From NCBI GenBank assembly GCA_016715625.1, contig JADJZU010000024.1, forward strand, positions 1 through 52,451: a DNA stretch of 52,451 nt. Direction: 5' to 3'. A model generated the notes under the pieces. That model was not told where the DNA came from, did not search any database, and saw nothing but the letters and a program-made list of their open reading frames with translations. Below, piece after piece: positions 26,184 to 33,541 of this stretch. How positions within the stretch are numbered: the first letter of the stretch is position 1; each line of letters starts with the position of its first letter. The stretch is from Bacteroidota bacterium (lineage in GTDB: Bacteria > Bacteroidota > Bacteroidia > Chitinophagales > LD1). The position numbers and the translations under genes were made by a program.

Positions 26184-27080
26184 ATGCGCAAACATGTTTT
26201 AGTGTTGTATTATTCACAAACGGGTCAGCTCACCGATATTGTCAATAGTTTTCTTCAGCCATTTTACGAGCAGGAGGTGTCGGTGGAGGTTGTTCGGGTA
26301 AAGCCACTGAAGGACTTTCCTTTTCCATGGACCTCTGCTTCTTTTTTTGATGCCATGCCCGAAACCGTTTTGGGTCATCCGATTCCGCTTCAGGAATTTG
26401 AATTCAAACGAGAACGATACGATTTGGTTGTGTTGGCTTATCAACCCTGGTTTTTGTCTTTGAGCTTACCCATCAATGCCTTGGTTCGGCTGAGCAAAGT
26501 GCAGGCTGTGTTAAAAGACACCCCCGTGGTTACCCTTATCGGCTCCAGAAATATGTGGATTAGTTCGCAAGAAAAACTAAAAGCGCTGCTGCATACAGCC
26601 GGAGCCAAGTTGGTTGGCAACATCGCATTGGTAGATAGAAATCCGAACTTAATCAGTGTAGTTACTATTCTTTATTGGATGCTGACCGGCAAAAAAGACA
26701 AATATCTCGGCCTGTTTCCGAAGCCCGGTGTATCGGATGAAGACATTGCGCAAACCCGGATATTTGGACAAACTACTCTCGAAATTTTATTCACAGAAAA
26801 ATGGGACGGTCTGCAACAGCAACTGGTGCAGCAAGGCGCTGCAGCGGTGCAATACAATCTCATGTTTATAGAGGAGCGCGCTCCGCGACTCTTTAGTCTG
26901 TGGGCACGTTTTATTGTAAAAAGACAGAACCGCAAAGCATGGCTGGTTGTTTTCAAATATTATCTGCTCTTTGCCTTATTTATCGTTGCCCCCATTGTGC
27001 TTACCCTTAACACGCTATTTTTACGCATATTTTTTTTAAAGAAAGCAGCCGCAAAAATGAAGTACTATCAGGGCCTTTAG
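26184..27080 (+). CDS. darA: DarA-like dialkylresorcinol condensing enzyme
   Basis: 298 residues from ATG 26184; an upstream in-frame extension from 26049 runs through the promoter region and is rejected. The N-terminus HVLVLYYSQTGQL is a flavodoxin-like beta-strand and phosphate loop, characteristic of DarA proteins of dialkylresorcinol clusters. The C-terminus has one long hydrophobic stretch (about 255-285), so the protein may be membrane attached. With DarB it would form and aromatise the resorcinol ring. It is followed 25 nt later by the halogenase-like gene. The assignment rests on recognition of the N-terminal motif and the neighbouring DarB. Confidence 0.75.
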   Translation: MRKHVLVLYYSQTGQLTDIVNSFLQPFYEQEVSVEVVRVKPLKDFPFPWTSASFFDAMPETVLGHPIPLQEFEFKRERYDLVVLAYQPWFLSLSLPINALVRLSKVQAVLKDTPVVTLIGSRNMWISSQEKLKALLHTAGAKLVGNIALVDRNPNLISVVTILYWMLTGKKDKYLGLFPKPGVSDEDIAQTRIFGQTTLEILFTEKWDGLQQQLVQQGAAAVQYNLMFIEERAPRLFSLWARFIVKRQNRKAWLVVFKYYLLFALFIVAPIVLTLNTLFLRIFFLKKAAAKMKYYQGL

Positions 27081-27105
27081 ATAAACACTATTTAATTTCT
27101 GTTCT

Positions 27106-28800
27106 ATGCAAGCAAATCATTACGATGTCATTATTCCCGGTGGCGGACTAGCCGGACTCACCCTGTCTATTCAGTTGAAAAGGGCGATGCCCAATATAAA
27201 AATTCTGGTGCTGGAACGCAGAAAAAGCGAAGCCACTATTGCGGCTCATAAAGTAGGCGAAAGCACGGTGGAACTGGGTAGCCATTACCTGCGCAACGTG
27301 CTTGGGCTCAAAGATTATCTTGAAGCACACGAACTACCCAAGCATGGTCTGCGATTTTTTTTCCGCTCTCGCAATAAAGCAGACATCACCACACGCCTGG
27401 AGCTAGGCCCTCGGCAATGGTTGCCCACTCCCAGTCACCAATTGGACAGAGGTACGCTTGAAAACTACTTACTGCAACACACCCGCTCTCTGGGCACCGA
27501 AGTGATATTGGACGCAGTGGCCAAAGACGTTGCATTTGGTCAAGAGCACCACGCTTTCACTTATGTACAGGCCAAAGAGGAAAAAACTGTTACCGGACGT
27601 TGGGTAGCCGACACCACCGGACGTGGTAGTTTCCTGAAGCGAAAGCTGGGCTTCGAAAAACCCATGGAGCACCATGTAAATGCAGTATGGTGGAGGCTGA
27701 AAGGCGTAATAGATATTGACAAGTGGAGCGATAACAAGGACTGGCAAAACTATCTGGTATCGGGTTTGCGCTATTTAAGTACTGTCCATTTTCTGGATAA
27801 AGGCTATTGGGTATGGGTGATTCCGTTGGGGTCAAAAAATACGAGCATTGGCATTGTGGCCGATCCGGCCATTCACCGGTTCGAGGATTTTAATACCTAC
27901 GAAAATGCGATGGAGTGGTTGAAGAAAAACGAACCGCTTTGTTACAATATGCTGGAGCCCGAAACGCCCAATAAACTCGACTTTAAAATTCTGAAACACT
28001 TTGCCCACGATAGTGGCCGCGCTTACGATGGAGGCGAAAGATGGGGTGTAAGCGGAGAAGCCGGAGCTTTTTTGGACCCGTTTTATTCGCCCGGCACCGA
28101 CTTCATTTCTCTGAGCAATACATTTCTCAGCGATTTAATTCTTCGCGATTTGAAAGGGGAGGATGTGCAGTTCAGAGCCGAAATTTATGAGCGCACCTAT
28201 CTTACGCTGGTTAATCGCTGGATTCCCATCTATCAGAATAAATACAACCTGATGGGAAATCCTCAGATTATGGTTAATAAAATTTTATGGGATTGGGGCT
28301 TATACTGGGCCGTTCCATGCGTGCTGTTTACCAATAATGCCTTCACCGATTTGCGCATGCTCAAGCAATTGTTTGCAGCACCCGACAGCTTAGGACAAAA
28401 GTTTGGCAAACTGCATGAACGCATGCAGCAGTTGTTTTTGGATTGGTTGCCCTATCAAAACGAATTGTTCGAAAACCGATATATCGATCCGTTTGATTTG
28501 AATGTAATGCAACAATTTCAACGGAATATCGACACAGCCTATGGCGATAAATTATTGGAACAGATTGCTGTCAATATTTCTTTACTCGAAAAAATAGCAG
28601 CAGAAGTTTTTCGTAAAGTCAGCGCGCAAGTAAAAGGAACTCCACATGATATGCCGGTGAACCCTTACACTATGAGCTTAAACGGGGATTATGTACCGGA
28701 GCCGGGCACGGTAGATGAAAGCTATAATGTGCCACCGGATGAAGCCATTCGCAAAGATGTGGAAACCATGTGGTTTTATCCGGCAAAGCAAACCGCCTGA
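27106..28800 (+). CDS. Flavin-dependent halogenase-like FAD enzyme
   Basis: 564 residues. The FAD-binding GGGLAG is at 12-17, GESTVELG follows at 51-58, and Lys79 (in LPKHGLRF) falls by eye on the catalytic lysine of tryptophan halogenases such as PrnA. The halogenase signature WxWxIP appears as WVWVIP near residues 234-239. The later loop AFLDPFYSPGTD (near 320-330) resembles the DPxxSxG loop of phenol/carrier-substrate halogenases rather than the glutamate-containing tryptophan version. It could chlorinate the resorcinol or aryl head group, or act as an oxidoreductase. Its stop overlaps the ATG of the DUF1702 gene by 1 nt, and it lies 25 nt after darA. Confidence 0.75.
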   Translation: MQANHYDVIIPGGGLAGLTLSIQLKRAMPNIKILVLERRKSEATIAAHKVGESTVELGSHYLRNVLGLKDYLEAHELPKHGLRFFFRSRNKADITTRLELGPRQWLPTPSHQLDRGTLENYLLQHTRSLGTEVILDAVAKDVAFGQEHHAFTYVQAKEEKTVTGRWVADTTGRGSFLKRKLGFEKPMEHHVNAVWWRLKGVIDIDKWSDNKDWQNYLVSGLRYLSTVHFLDKGYWVWVIPLGSKNTSIGIVADPAIHRFEDFNTYENAMEWLKKNEPLCYNMLEPETPNKLDFKILKHFAHDSGRAYDGGERWGVSGEAGAFLDPFYSPGTDFISLSNTFLSDLILRDLKGEDVQFRAEIYERTYLTLVNRWIPIYQNKYNLMGNPQIMVNKILWDWGLYWAVPCVLFTNNAFTDLRMLKQLFAAPDSLGQKFGKLHERMQQLFLDWLPYQNELFENRYIDPFDLNVMQQFQRNIDTAYGDKLLEQIAVNISLLEKIAAEVFRKVSAQVKGTPHDMPVNPYTMSLNGDYVPEPGTVDESYNVPPDEAIRKDVETMWFYPAKQTA

Positions 28801-29549
28801 TGCTGTTTGATACAGCTGTGATTCAAGAGCGGATGGCTACCATCGCACACATTTTCCGCGAGGTGCAGGAGTCGTTGCCCGTCACTGTAGATTGGGCGCA
28901 TTCCCCATTAGATTTTCAAAAATATCCGGAGCTGTTTCGCTCCATAGCCTACGAATCGGCTTCTATGCAATGTGCGCTGGCCGACATCAAACAACAGCAC
29001 AATCTTTTGCATTGGCTCCGCTTTCTGGACCTACACAAAGCTGCACACGCCACACAAATTTACATTGGCCTGGGCTGGGCATTGGCACAGGAGCATTGGC
29101 CACCGGAGGAGTTTTTAGTGCTGTGCGATGGTGTAGATGTAGCTAAAGTGGCGGATGGCTATGGCTATTATGAGGGCATGTTCAGACGGAGAAAAAGCAT
29201 ACTACAACAGCATCAGTGGAGCTACGCCAACGAAGTAATTATAAAGCACTACGATGCAGGCCTCGGCAGAAGCATGTGGTATGCAGCGCAAGGAAATTTT
29301 GATAGCGCACAGCAAACTATCGCTTCATTTGCAATCAATCGGCAGCCGGACCTTTGGCAAGGTTTGGGAACTGCCATCAGCTATGTAGGCGGCTGTTCGG
29401 CCGATTATCTGAAACACATTTTGCACGTTGCCGGGCCGTATGGCAGCACTTTGGTGCAAGGCGCAAGGTCGGTGGTGCAATCGCGAAAACAGTCGGGGCT
29501 CCTTTCTACCGATGCTAACCTTACACTGGAAATCTGGAGCCAGGGATAA
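28800..29549 (+). CDS. DUF1702-like protein
   Basis: 249 residues from ATG 28800, which shares one base with the preceding stop (TGATG). Conserved-looking blocks are CDGVDVAKVADGYGYYEGMF, YDAGLGRSMWY and GLGTAISYVGG, the pattern of DUF1702 proteins, which also occur in enediyne clusters. Their biochemical role is not established. No signal peptide or transmembrane helix is obvious. It ends the rightward darA operon. The coupling to the halogenase-like gene suggests both act on the same intermediate. Confidence 0.68.
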   Translation: MLFDTAVIQERMATIAHIFREVQESLPVTVDWAHSPLDFQKYPELFRSIAYESASMQCALADIKQQHNLLHWLRFLDLHKAAHATQIYIGLGWALAQEHWPPEEFLVLCDGVDVAKVADGYGYYEGMFRRRKSILQQHQWSYANEVIIKHYDAGLGRSMWYAAQGNFDSAQQTIASFAINRQPDLWQGLGTAISYVGGCSADYLKHILHVAGPYGSTLVQGARSVVQSRKQSGLLSTDANLTLEIWSQG

Positions 29550-29659
29550 TGGCCCGTTTATTGCCCGACTAGAGCGAGTGCAGCCGCCAAAGGCAATGCG
29601 CTTTCTGATGGTCTCATATCAATTTTTATACTTTTCGCGTTAGCATTAAAACACCGGCT

Positions 29660-30892
29660 ATGAAAAAACCAATCATTCTAATTGCGCTGCTGCTGAGCAT
29701 CGGGCTGTTACAGGCCCAGGATAATATTTTGCTAGTGGGTTTTGTTTACGACAAAGAAGCCAATAACGCTCCCATGAGTATGGCTGCCATCCAAATCAAA
29801 AACACACAACTGGGCGGCATGACAGACGATAACGGCTACTTTGAGATTCCGGTGCCCAAGGTGAACCTGAAAGATTCGCTGCGCGTGTCGTTTGTGGGGT
29901 ATCTTACCCAAGCGGTATCGGTACGCGACTATAAAAATGGCGACACCATTCGTGTGTCTTTGGCTACTTCTACCGAAACCAAACAAGAAGTAGTGGTGGT
30001 GGCCATGAATGCCAAGGGGGTGTTGCTGAAAGCTATCACCAACATGAAAACCAATCTGCTGCGCGATTCTCTTTTATCTACCGGTTTTTACCGCCAATAC
30101 CACAAAGAGAACGGAGTGTGTGTGCGCTTGATAGAAGCCGATGTAACCGTGGCGTTCAACTGTAAAAATATCTACGAATACTCTTTTCACGAGAGCGTGC
30201 GCACCAATAAAGTGCGCAGAAGCAAAAACTATGAAACCAACGGTGACGAACATGGCGACCATCTGGTGGATTTGCTAAAAGAAAATCCGTATAGCTACAA
30301 CCGCAGCAACTTTCTGGACCCTAAAAAGATAGATTTTTATTCGCCCAAGTTTGAATCGGAAGACACCGCTCAATACGTGATTAAACTGCAATACAAAGAA
30401 AGCAGCAGCGCCAAACTGGAGAATGCCCGTGTGTGGGTAGCCAAAGAAACGTATGCGATTACGCGTGTAGAGATTGAAAAATTCCCTAATCCCTATTATG
30501 TAAAAAGCCGCTATGCCAACGACAGCCGATGGAAATTGGTGAACGAAAAGAATGTGATTGAAACGGAAAAGATAGATGGTAAATATGTGGTGAGCAGTAT
30601 TACGCGCAGCTACAACCACCATGTGCTGAACAAAGTAACCGGAAACGTTGATTTTATTGTGGAAGAAGCTTTTGAAATGCACTTCTACGATTTTGAAACC
30701 GAACAGGTGGGTGTTGCGTTGCAAAAAAACTTTAGTGCCATGACCGAACTCTATGAGTCTAAATACAAATATGACCCGGCCTACTGGAAAAAATACCCAC
30801 CGCTCGAAGAATACGAACTGCCCGCTCCGGTGTTATCCGATTTGGAGCATTCGACCAAACTAGAGGTTCAGTTTATAGAAGCAGGCAAATAG
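29660..30892 (+). CDS. CarboxypepD_reg-like domain protein, exported
   Basis: 410 residues. A signal peptide (about 1-19, ending LLQAQ) is followed by a carboxypeptidase-regulatory-like beta-sandwich (about 25-110: GFVYDKEANNAPMSMAAIQI, SFVGYLTQ). The remaining ~290 residues are a beta-rich region with many Tyr and Lys, as in exported Bacteroidota proteins of unknown function. There is no TonB plug or barrel. It has its own upstream gap (29550-29659) and a strong terminator 8 nt after the stop, so it is probably monocistronic. Not obviously linked to the pigment genes. Confidence 0.72.
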   Translation: MKKPIILIALLLSIGLLQAQDNILLVGFVYDKEANNAPMSMAAIQIKNTQLGGMTDDNGYFEIPVPKVNLKDSLRVSFVGYLTQAVSVRDYKNGDTIRVSLATSTETKQEVVVVAMNAKGVLLKAITNMKTNLLRDSLLSTGFYRQYHKENGVCVRLIEADVTVAFNCKNIYEYSFHESVRTNKVRRSKNYETNGDEHGDHLVDLLKENPYSYNRSNFLDPKKIDFYSPKFESEDTAQYVIKLQYKESSSAKLENARVWVAKETYAITRVEIEKFPNPYYVKSRYANDSRWKLVNEKNVIETEKIDGKYVVSSITRSYNHHVLNKVTGNVDFIVEEAFEMHFYDFETEQVGVALQKNFSAMTELYESKYKYDPAYWKKYPPLEEYELPAPVLSDLEHSTKLEVQFIEAGK

Positions 30893-30900
30893 CCGGACAA

Positions 30901-30938
30901 AAAAAGAGGGGATGACAAGGTTCTTCCCCTCTTTTTTT
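30901..30938 (+). terminator. Rho-independent terminator after the CarboxypepD_reg-like gene
   Basis: AAAAAGAGGGGA at 30901-30912 pairs with TCCCCTCTTTTT starting at 30925 across a 12-nt loop, and the right arm runs into a T7 tract (30932-30938). The A-rich left side makes it potentially bidirectional. It separates the preceding gene from the porV promoter. Confidence 0.85.
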
Positions 30939-30984
30939 GTTTCAAACGGATGGCAAGCGCAAAATACTTTTGCGGTTTTTTCAT

Positions 30985-31014
30985 TTGCCAATACCCCAAA
31001 ATCGCTTATGTTTG
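30985..31014 (+). promoter_or_regulatory. Bacteroidota-type promoter of porV
   Basis: TTG at 30985-30987 (within TTTG), a 19-nt spacer, then TATGTTTG at 31007-31014. This is the -33/-7 layout (TTG, 17-23 nt, TAnnTTTG) of the primary Bacteroidota sigma factor. The porV ATG is 86 nt downstream. A second TAnnTTTG match (TACTTTTG, 30965-30972) has no well-spaced partner. Confidence 0.65.
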
Positions 31015-31099
31015 GCTTCCTTCAAAATAAAATAAACCGGATTCGTTATAGACGCACTTCTACTTTTTTTAGAAAATCAATACAAAACCATCTAATTAC

Positions 31100-32536
31100 A
31101 TGAATAGTAAGTTGCGCATTCGTTGTTTATCTGCCCTTTCTTTGCTGGCGCTTGCTGCGAGCTATCAAGAGGCGAAAGCCCAGTTTGACCCCACGGCACT
31201 TTCCAAAAATGGCGTTCGAATTAATACTGTTACTACAGCCGTTCCGTTTCTTCGCATTAACCCCGATGCCCGCGCAGGCGGCATGGGCGATGTGGGTGTG
31301 GCCACACCGGCCGATGTCAACAGCTTGTTTCTGAACCCGGCTAACATGGCTTTCAATGAAAGAGATTTTGGTTTTTCAGTGTCCTTTACTCCCTGGCTCA
31401 AAGCCCTGGTAAATGATATTTACATGGGAGGCCTCACCGGCTATTACAAAGTAAAAGAGAAGCAAACCGTACAAATCGGGTTGAAATATTTTTCGTTGGG
31501 TAACATCACCTTTACCGATTATAACGGAGCGGAAATCGGCAATTTTAGACCGCAGGAATTCAGCTTAGATGCCGGCTATGCGAGGAAGCTTTCTAATGAT
31601 TTCTCTATAGCGGCCACCATCCGCTTTATTTACTCTAACCTGAGTAATGTGGGTGTAGATGGCATTGCTACCTTCCCGGGTTATGCCGGTGCTGCTGATA
31701 TATCGTGGATGTATTACAAGCAGTTCGGGAAAGGAAAAATGAAACACGACTTGCGGGTGGGTATGAATATTTCGAACATCGGTAATAAGATAACTTATAC
31801 CCGTAATGCTCAGAATGCCGATTACATCCCTACCAATCTAAGGATTGGTCTGGGCTATACTTTGAATATTGACCAGAAGAATGCGGTTGGTCTTTATATG
31901 GATATCAGCCGCTTGCTGGTGCCCTCGCCACAGCCTGCTACTATCCCTTACGAATTGGGTGGCGATACCATCAATCCGAATTATGACAAAAACGGAGTGC
32001 CGGGTGCCGATTGGAGACAGAAAAGCCCTATTACCGGAATCTTTACTTCGTTTGGCGATGCACCGGGCTTCTTATATATGGATGCCAATGGCAAGGTGCA
32101 GCGTGTAAAAGGGTCTAAGTCTAAAGAGGAATTGCAGGAGACCACTTTTGCTATTGGTGCGGAGTATATGTATAATAAACAGTTTGGGGTTCGCTTTGGT
32201 TATTTTTATGAGCCGAGGAATAAAGGAAACCGCCAGTTTGTGACTGCCGGGCTCACGGTAAAATACAGTATTGTAGGACTCAATTTTTCTTATCTGATCC
32301 CTACAGGCATTCAAAGAAACCCGTTGGATAACACCCTGCGTTTTTCGCTCTTGTTTGATTTCTTTAAGGGAGGAAATAAGGCCAAAGCCAACAGTGCCAG
32401 CCCGAGTGGTGTATCGCTTGTGGAACCTGCCCCTAAGAAGAAAGAAAAGAAAGTAAAAGAAGATGCTCCTGCGCCTGAATCAGAAATTTCGGAGCCACCA
32501 AAAGAAATGAAGCTGGCTCCTATTGAGCCTAAGTAA
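31100..32536 (+). CDS. porV: Type IX secretion system outer-membrane protein PorV (LptO)
   Basis: 478 residues. A signal peptide (about 1-28, ending EAKAQ) leads into RINTVTTAVPFLRINPDARAGGMGDVGVATPADVNS, the distinctive start of PorV, and LFLNPANMAF. The rest is a FadL/OmpP1-like 14-strand barrel. PorV shuttles cargo with the type IX sorting signal from the translocon to the PorU/PorZ attachment complex. The last ~45 residues are a Lys/Glu/Pro-rich tail (KKKEKKVKEDAPAPESE) extending past the barrel, which is unusual. PorU, its common upstream neighbour, is absent here. It is preceded by a good promoter and followed by a terminator. Confidence 0.9.
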   Translation: MNSKLRIRCLSALSLLALAASYQEAKAQFDPTALSKNGVRINTVTTAVPFLRINPDARAGGMGDVGVATPADVNSLFLNPANMAFNERDFGFSVSFTPWLKALVNDIYMGGLTGYYKVKEKQTVQIGLKYFSLGNITFTDYNGAEIGNFRPQEFSLDAGYARKLSNDFSIAATIRFIYSNLSNVGVDGIATFPGYAGAADISWMYYKQFGKGKMKHDLRVGMNISNIGNKITYTRNAQNADYIPTNLRIGLGYTLNIDQKNAVGLYMDISRLLVPSPQPATIPYELGGDTINPNYDKNGVPGADWRQKSPITGIFTSFGDAPGFLYMDANGKVQRVKGSKSKEELQETTFAIGAEYMYNKQFGVRFGYFYEPRNKGNRQFVTAGLTVKYSIVGLNFSYLIPTGIQRNPLDNTLRFSLLFDFFKGGNKAKANSASPSGVSLVEPAPKKKEKKVKEDAPAPESEISEPPKEMKLAPIEPK

Positions 32537-32557
32537 TAAGGATAAGTTCCTTTACAG

Positions 32558-32594
32558 AAATCCCCGTTTCATATTACTTGGAACGGGGATTTTT
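32558..32594 (+). terminator. Terminator after porV
   Basis: AAATCCCCGTTTC at 32558-32570 pairs with GAACGGGGATTTTT at 32581-32594 (one internal mismatch or bulge) around a 10-nt loop, followed by a T-rich end. Located 21 nt after the porV stop. Confidence 0.8.
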
Positions 32595-32626
32595 ATTGTG
32601 GTAAACAGCATTGTTCTGTTGCTCTT

Positions 32627-32674
32627 TTACAGCCGAAACTGCAGTTGGATGGTGGCACCCTCCGGATAGCTGAA
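32627..32674 (-). pseudogene. Remnant 3' end of a duplicated RsbW-like ATPase gene
   Basis: Read leftward, this stretch encodes FSYPEGATIQLQFRL followed by a stop, closely matching the end of the intact gene at 33077 (FSDKGATIEMQFRL and stop). The DNA also matches over about 30 bases (TTACAGCC, AACTGCA, GATGGTGGC, CCCT in the same order). No further homology is seen to its right, and an in-frame TAG lies 8 codons upstream, so only the tail of a former paralogue survives. The two stop codons are exactly 450 nt apart. Confidence 0.6.
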
Positions 32675-32758
32675 TTTACAATACGAATGCATTGGCTAAA
32701 GGCCGTTTGTGGCCTAGAACCGTAGGCTGCTTACCCGTTTAAGCTCGCTAGCGAAAAG

Positions 32759-32989
32759 GGTTAAGACGCTGAATAAGGCGCTTAGCAGCGCAAAGCAGAA
32801 GATCATAGCGATGGTGGTGTGAATTATGTGCCGGACGAAACAGATTATGCAGATAAAGAGGGTGGCTATTAGGTTAAAGTTCGTGCTTATGAGCCTAAAG
32901 ATGGAAATTATGACCGTGAAGAAATAAATTATGACCATAAAGAAGGAAATTATGGCATTGAAGGACACTGTTAATACCATAACTAGACA
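32759..32989. repeat. Eleven-unit degenerate 21-bp tandem repeat
   Basis: Eleven consecutive 21-bp units. TTA occupies positions 3-5 in nine units: 32761, 32782, 32824, 32845, 32887, 32908, 32929, 32950 and 32971. The other two have TCA (32803) and CTA (32866). Units 8 and 9 are nearly identical (AATTATGACC, then GTGAAGAAATA or ATAAAGAAGGA). On the + strand the frame starting at 32786 reads heptads with Tyr in second position but with TAG at 32870-32872, so no intact protein is encoded. It fills most of the 540-nt gap between porV and the RsbW-like gene; the rest of the gap holds the porV terminator and the pseudogene tail. Confidence 0.7.
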
Positions 32990-33076
32990 CTACTCTCTCA
33001 CAAACCGGAGCACCTGCCACAAGTGGTCGGTGTTACTTATTGGTAACCGGGTTATCTGAAAGTTAAAAAGGAGGTG

Positions 33077-33475
33077 TTACAGCCTGAACTGCATTTCGAT
33101 GGTGGCGCCCTTATCGCTGAACACTACCATGTCGGCCAGTTGCATCATTAAAAAAACGCCTCTGCCGTGTGTGCGTTCCAGGTTTTCGGGGGCGGTGGGG
33201 TCGGGCAGGTTGTTGTAGTCGAAACCGGGGCCCTGGTCTTTTACAATAAAGGTGAGGTTCTTGCCTCTGCCATCCAACTCATAGTCAATGGTTACTTCTT
33301 TGGTTTCGTCACATTTGTTGCCGTGAATCATGGCGTTATTGGCCGCCTCTGTGAGTGAGATGAGGATATTACCATATACATCGTCCCCAATGTTTAATTC
33401 GTTCTTGAGGTCATCAATGAATTTTTCAACGATGGATATATTGGAAGGGTTGCTATTGAACCGGATTGTTTTCAC
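33077..33475 (-). CDS. RsbW-like anti-sigma/HATPase_c ATP-binding protein
   Basis: 132 residues, a stand-alone GHKL ATPase of the serine kinase/anti-sigma type. The N-box is SLTEAANNAMIHGNK, the G1 box DQGPGFD and the G2 box HGRGVFLMM. Such proteins bind a sigma factor and phosphorylate an anti-anti-sigma partner; no partner gene is adjacent. The start is GTG at 33475. A decayed copy of its 3' end lies 450 bp to the left, showing past duplication. It is followed upstream, 66 nt away, by the DUF4175 gene in the same orientation. Confidence 0.82.
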   Translation of the reverse strand: MKTIRFNSNPSNISIVEKFIDDLKNELNIGDDVYGNILISLTEAANNAMIHGNKCDETKEVTIDYELDGRGKNLTFIVKDQGPGFDYNNLPDPTAPENLERTHGRGVFLMMQLADMVVFSDKGATIEMQFRL

Positions 33476-33541
33476 AGGTGTCTTTGTTGTTGCGAATTAA
33501 ACATTTGTTTAAGAACCATCAAACCTATACTCAACAAACTT

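Noticed and set aside
32714..32980. 88-codon hydrophobic ORF on the minus strand
   Set aside because: It is the complement of the 21-bp repeat array, and its hydrophobicity follows from the AT-rich repeats; no homology or start signal is seen.
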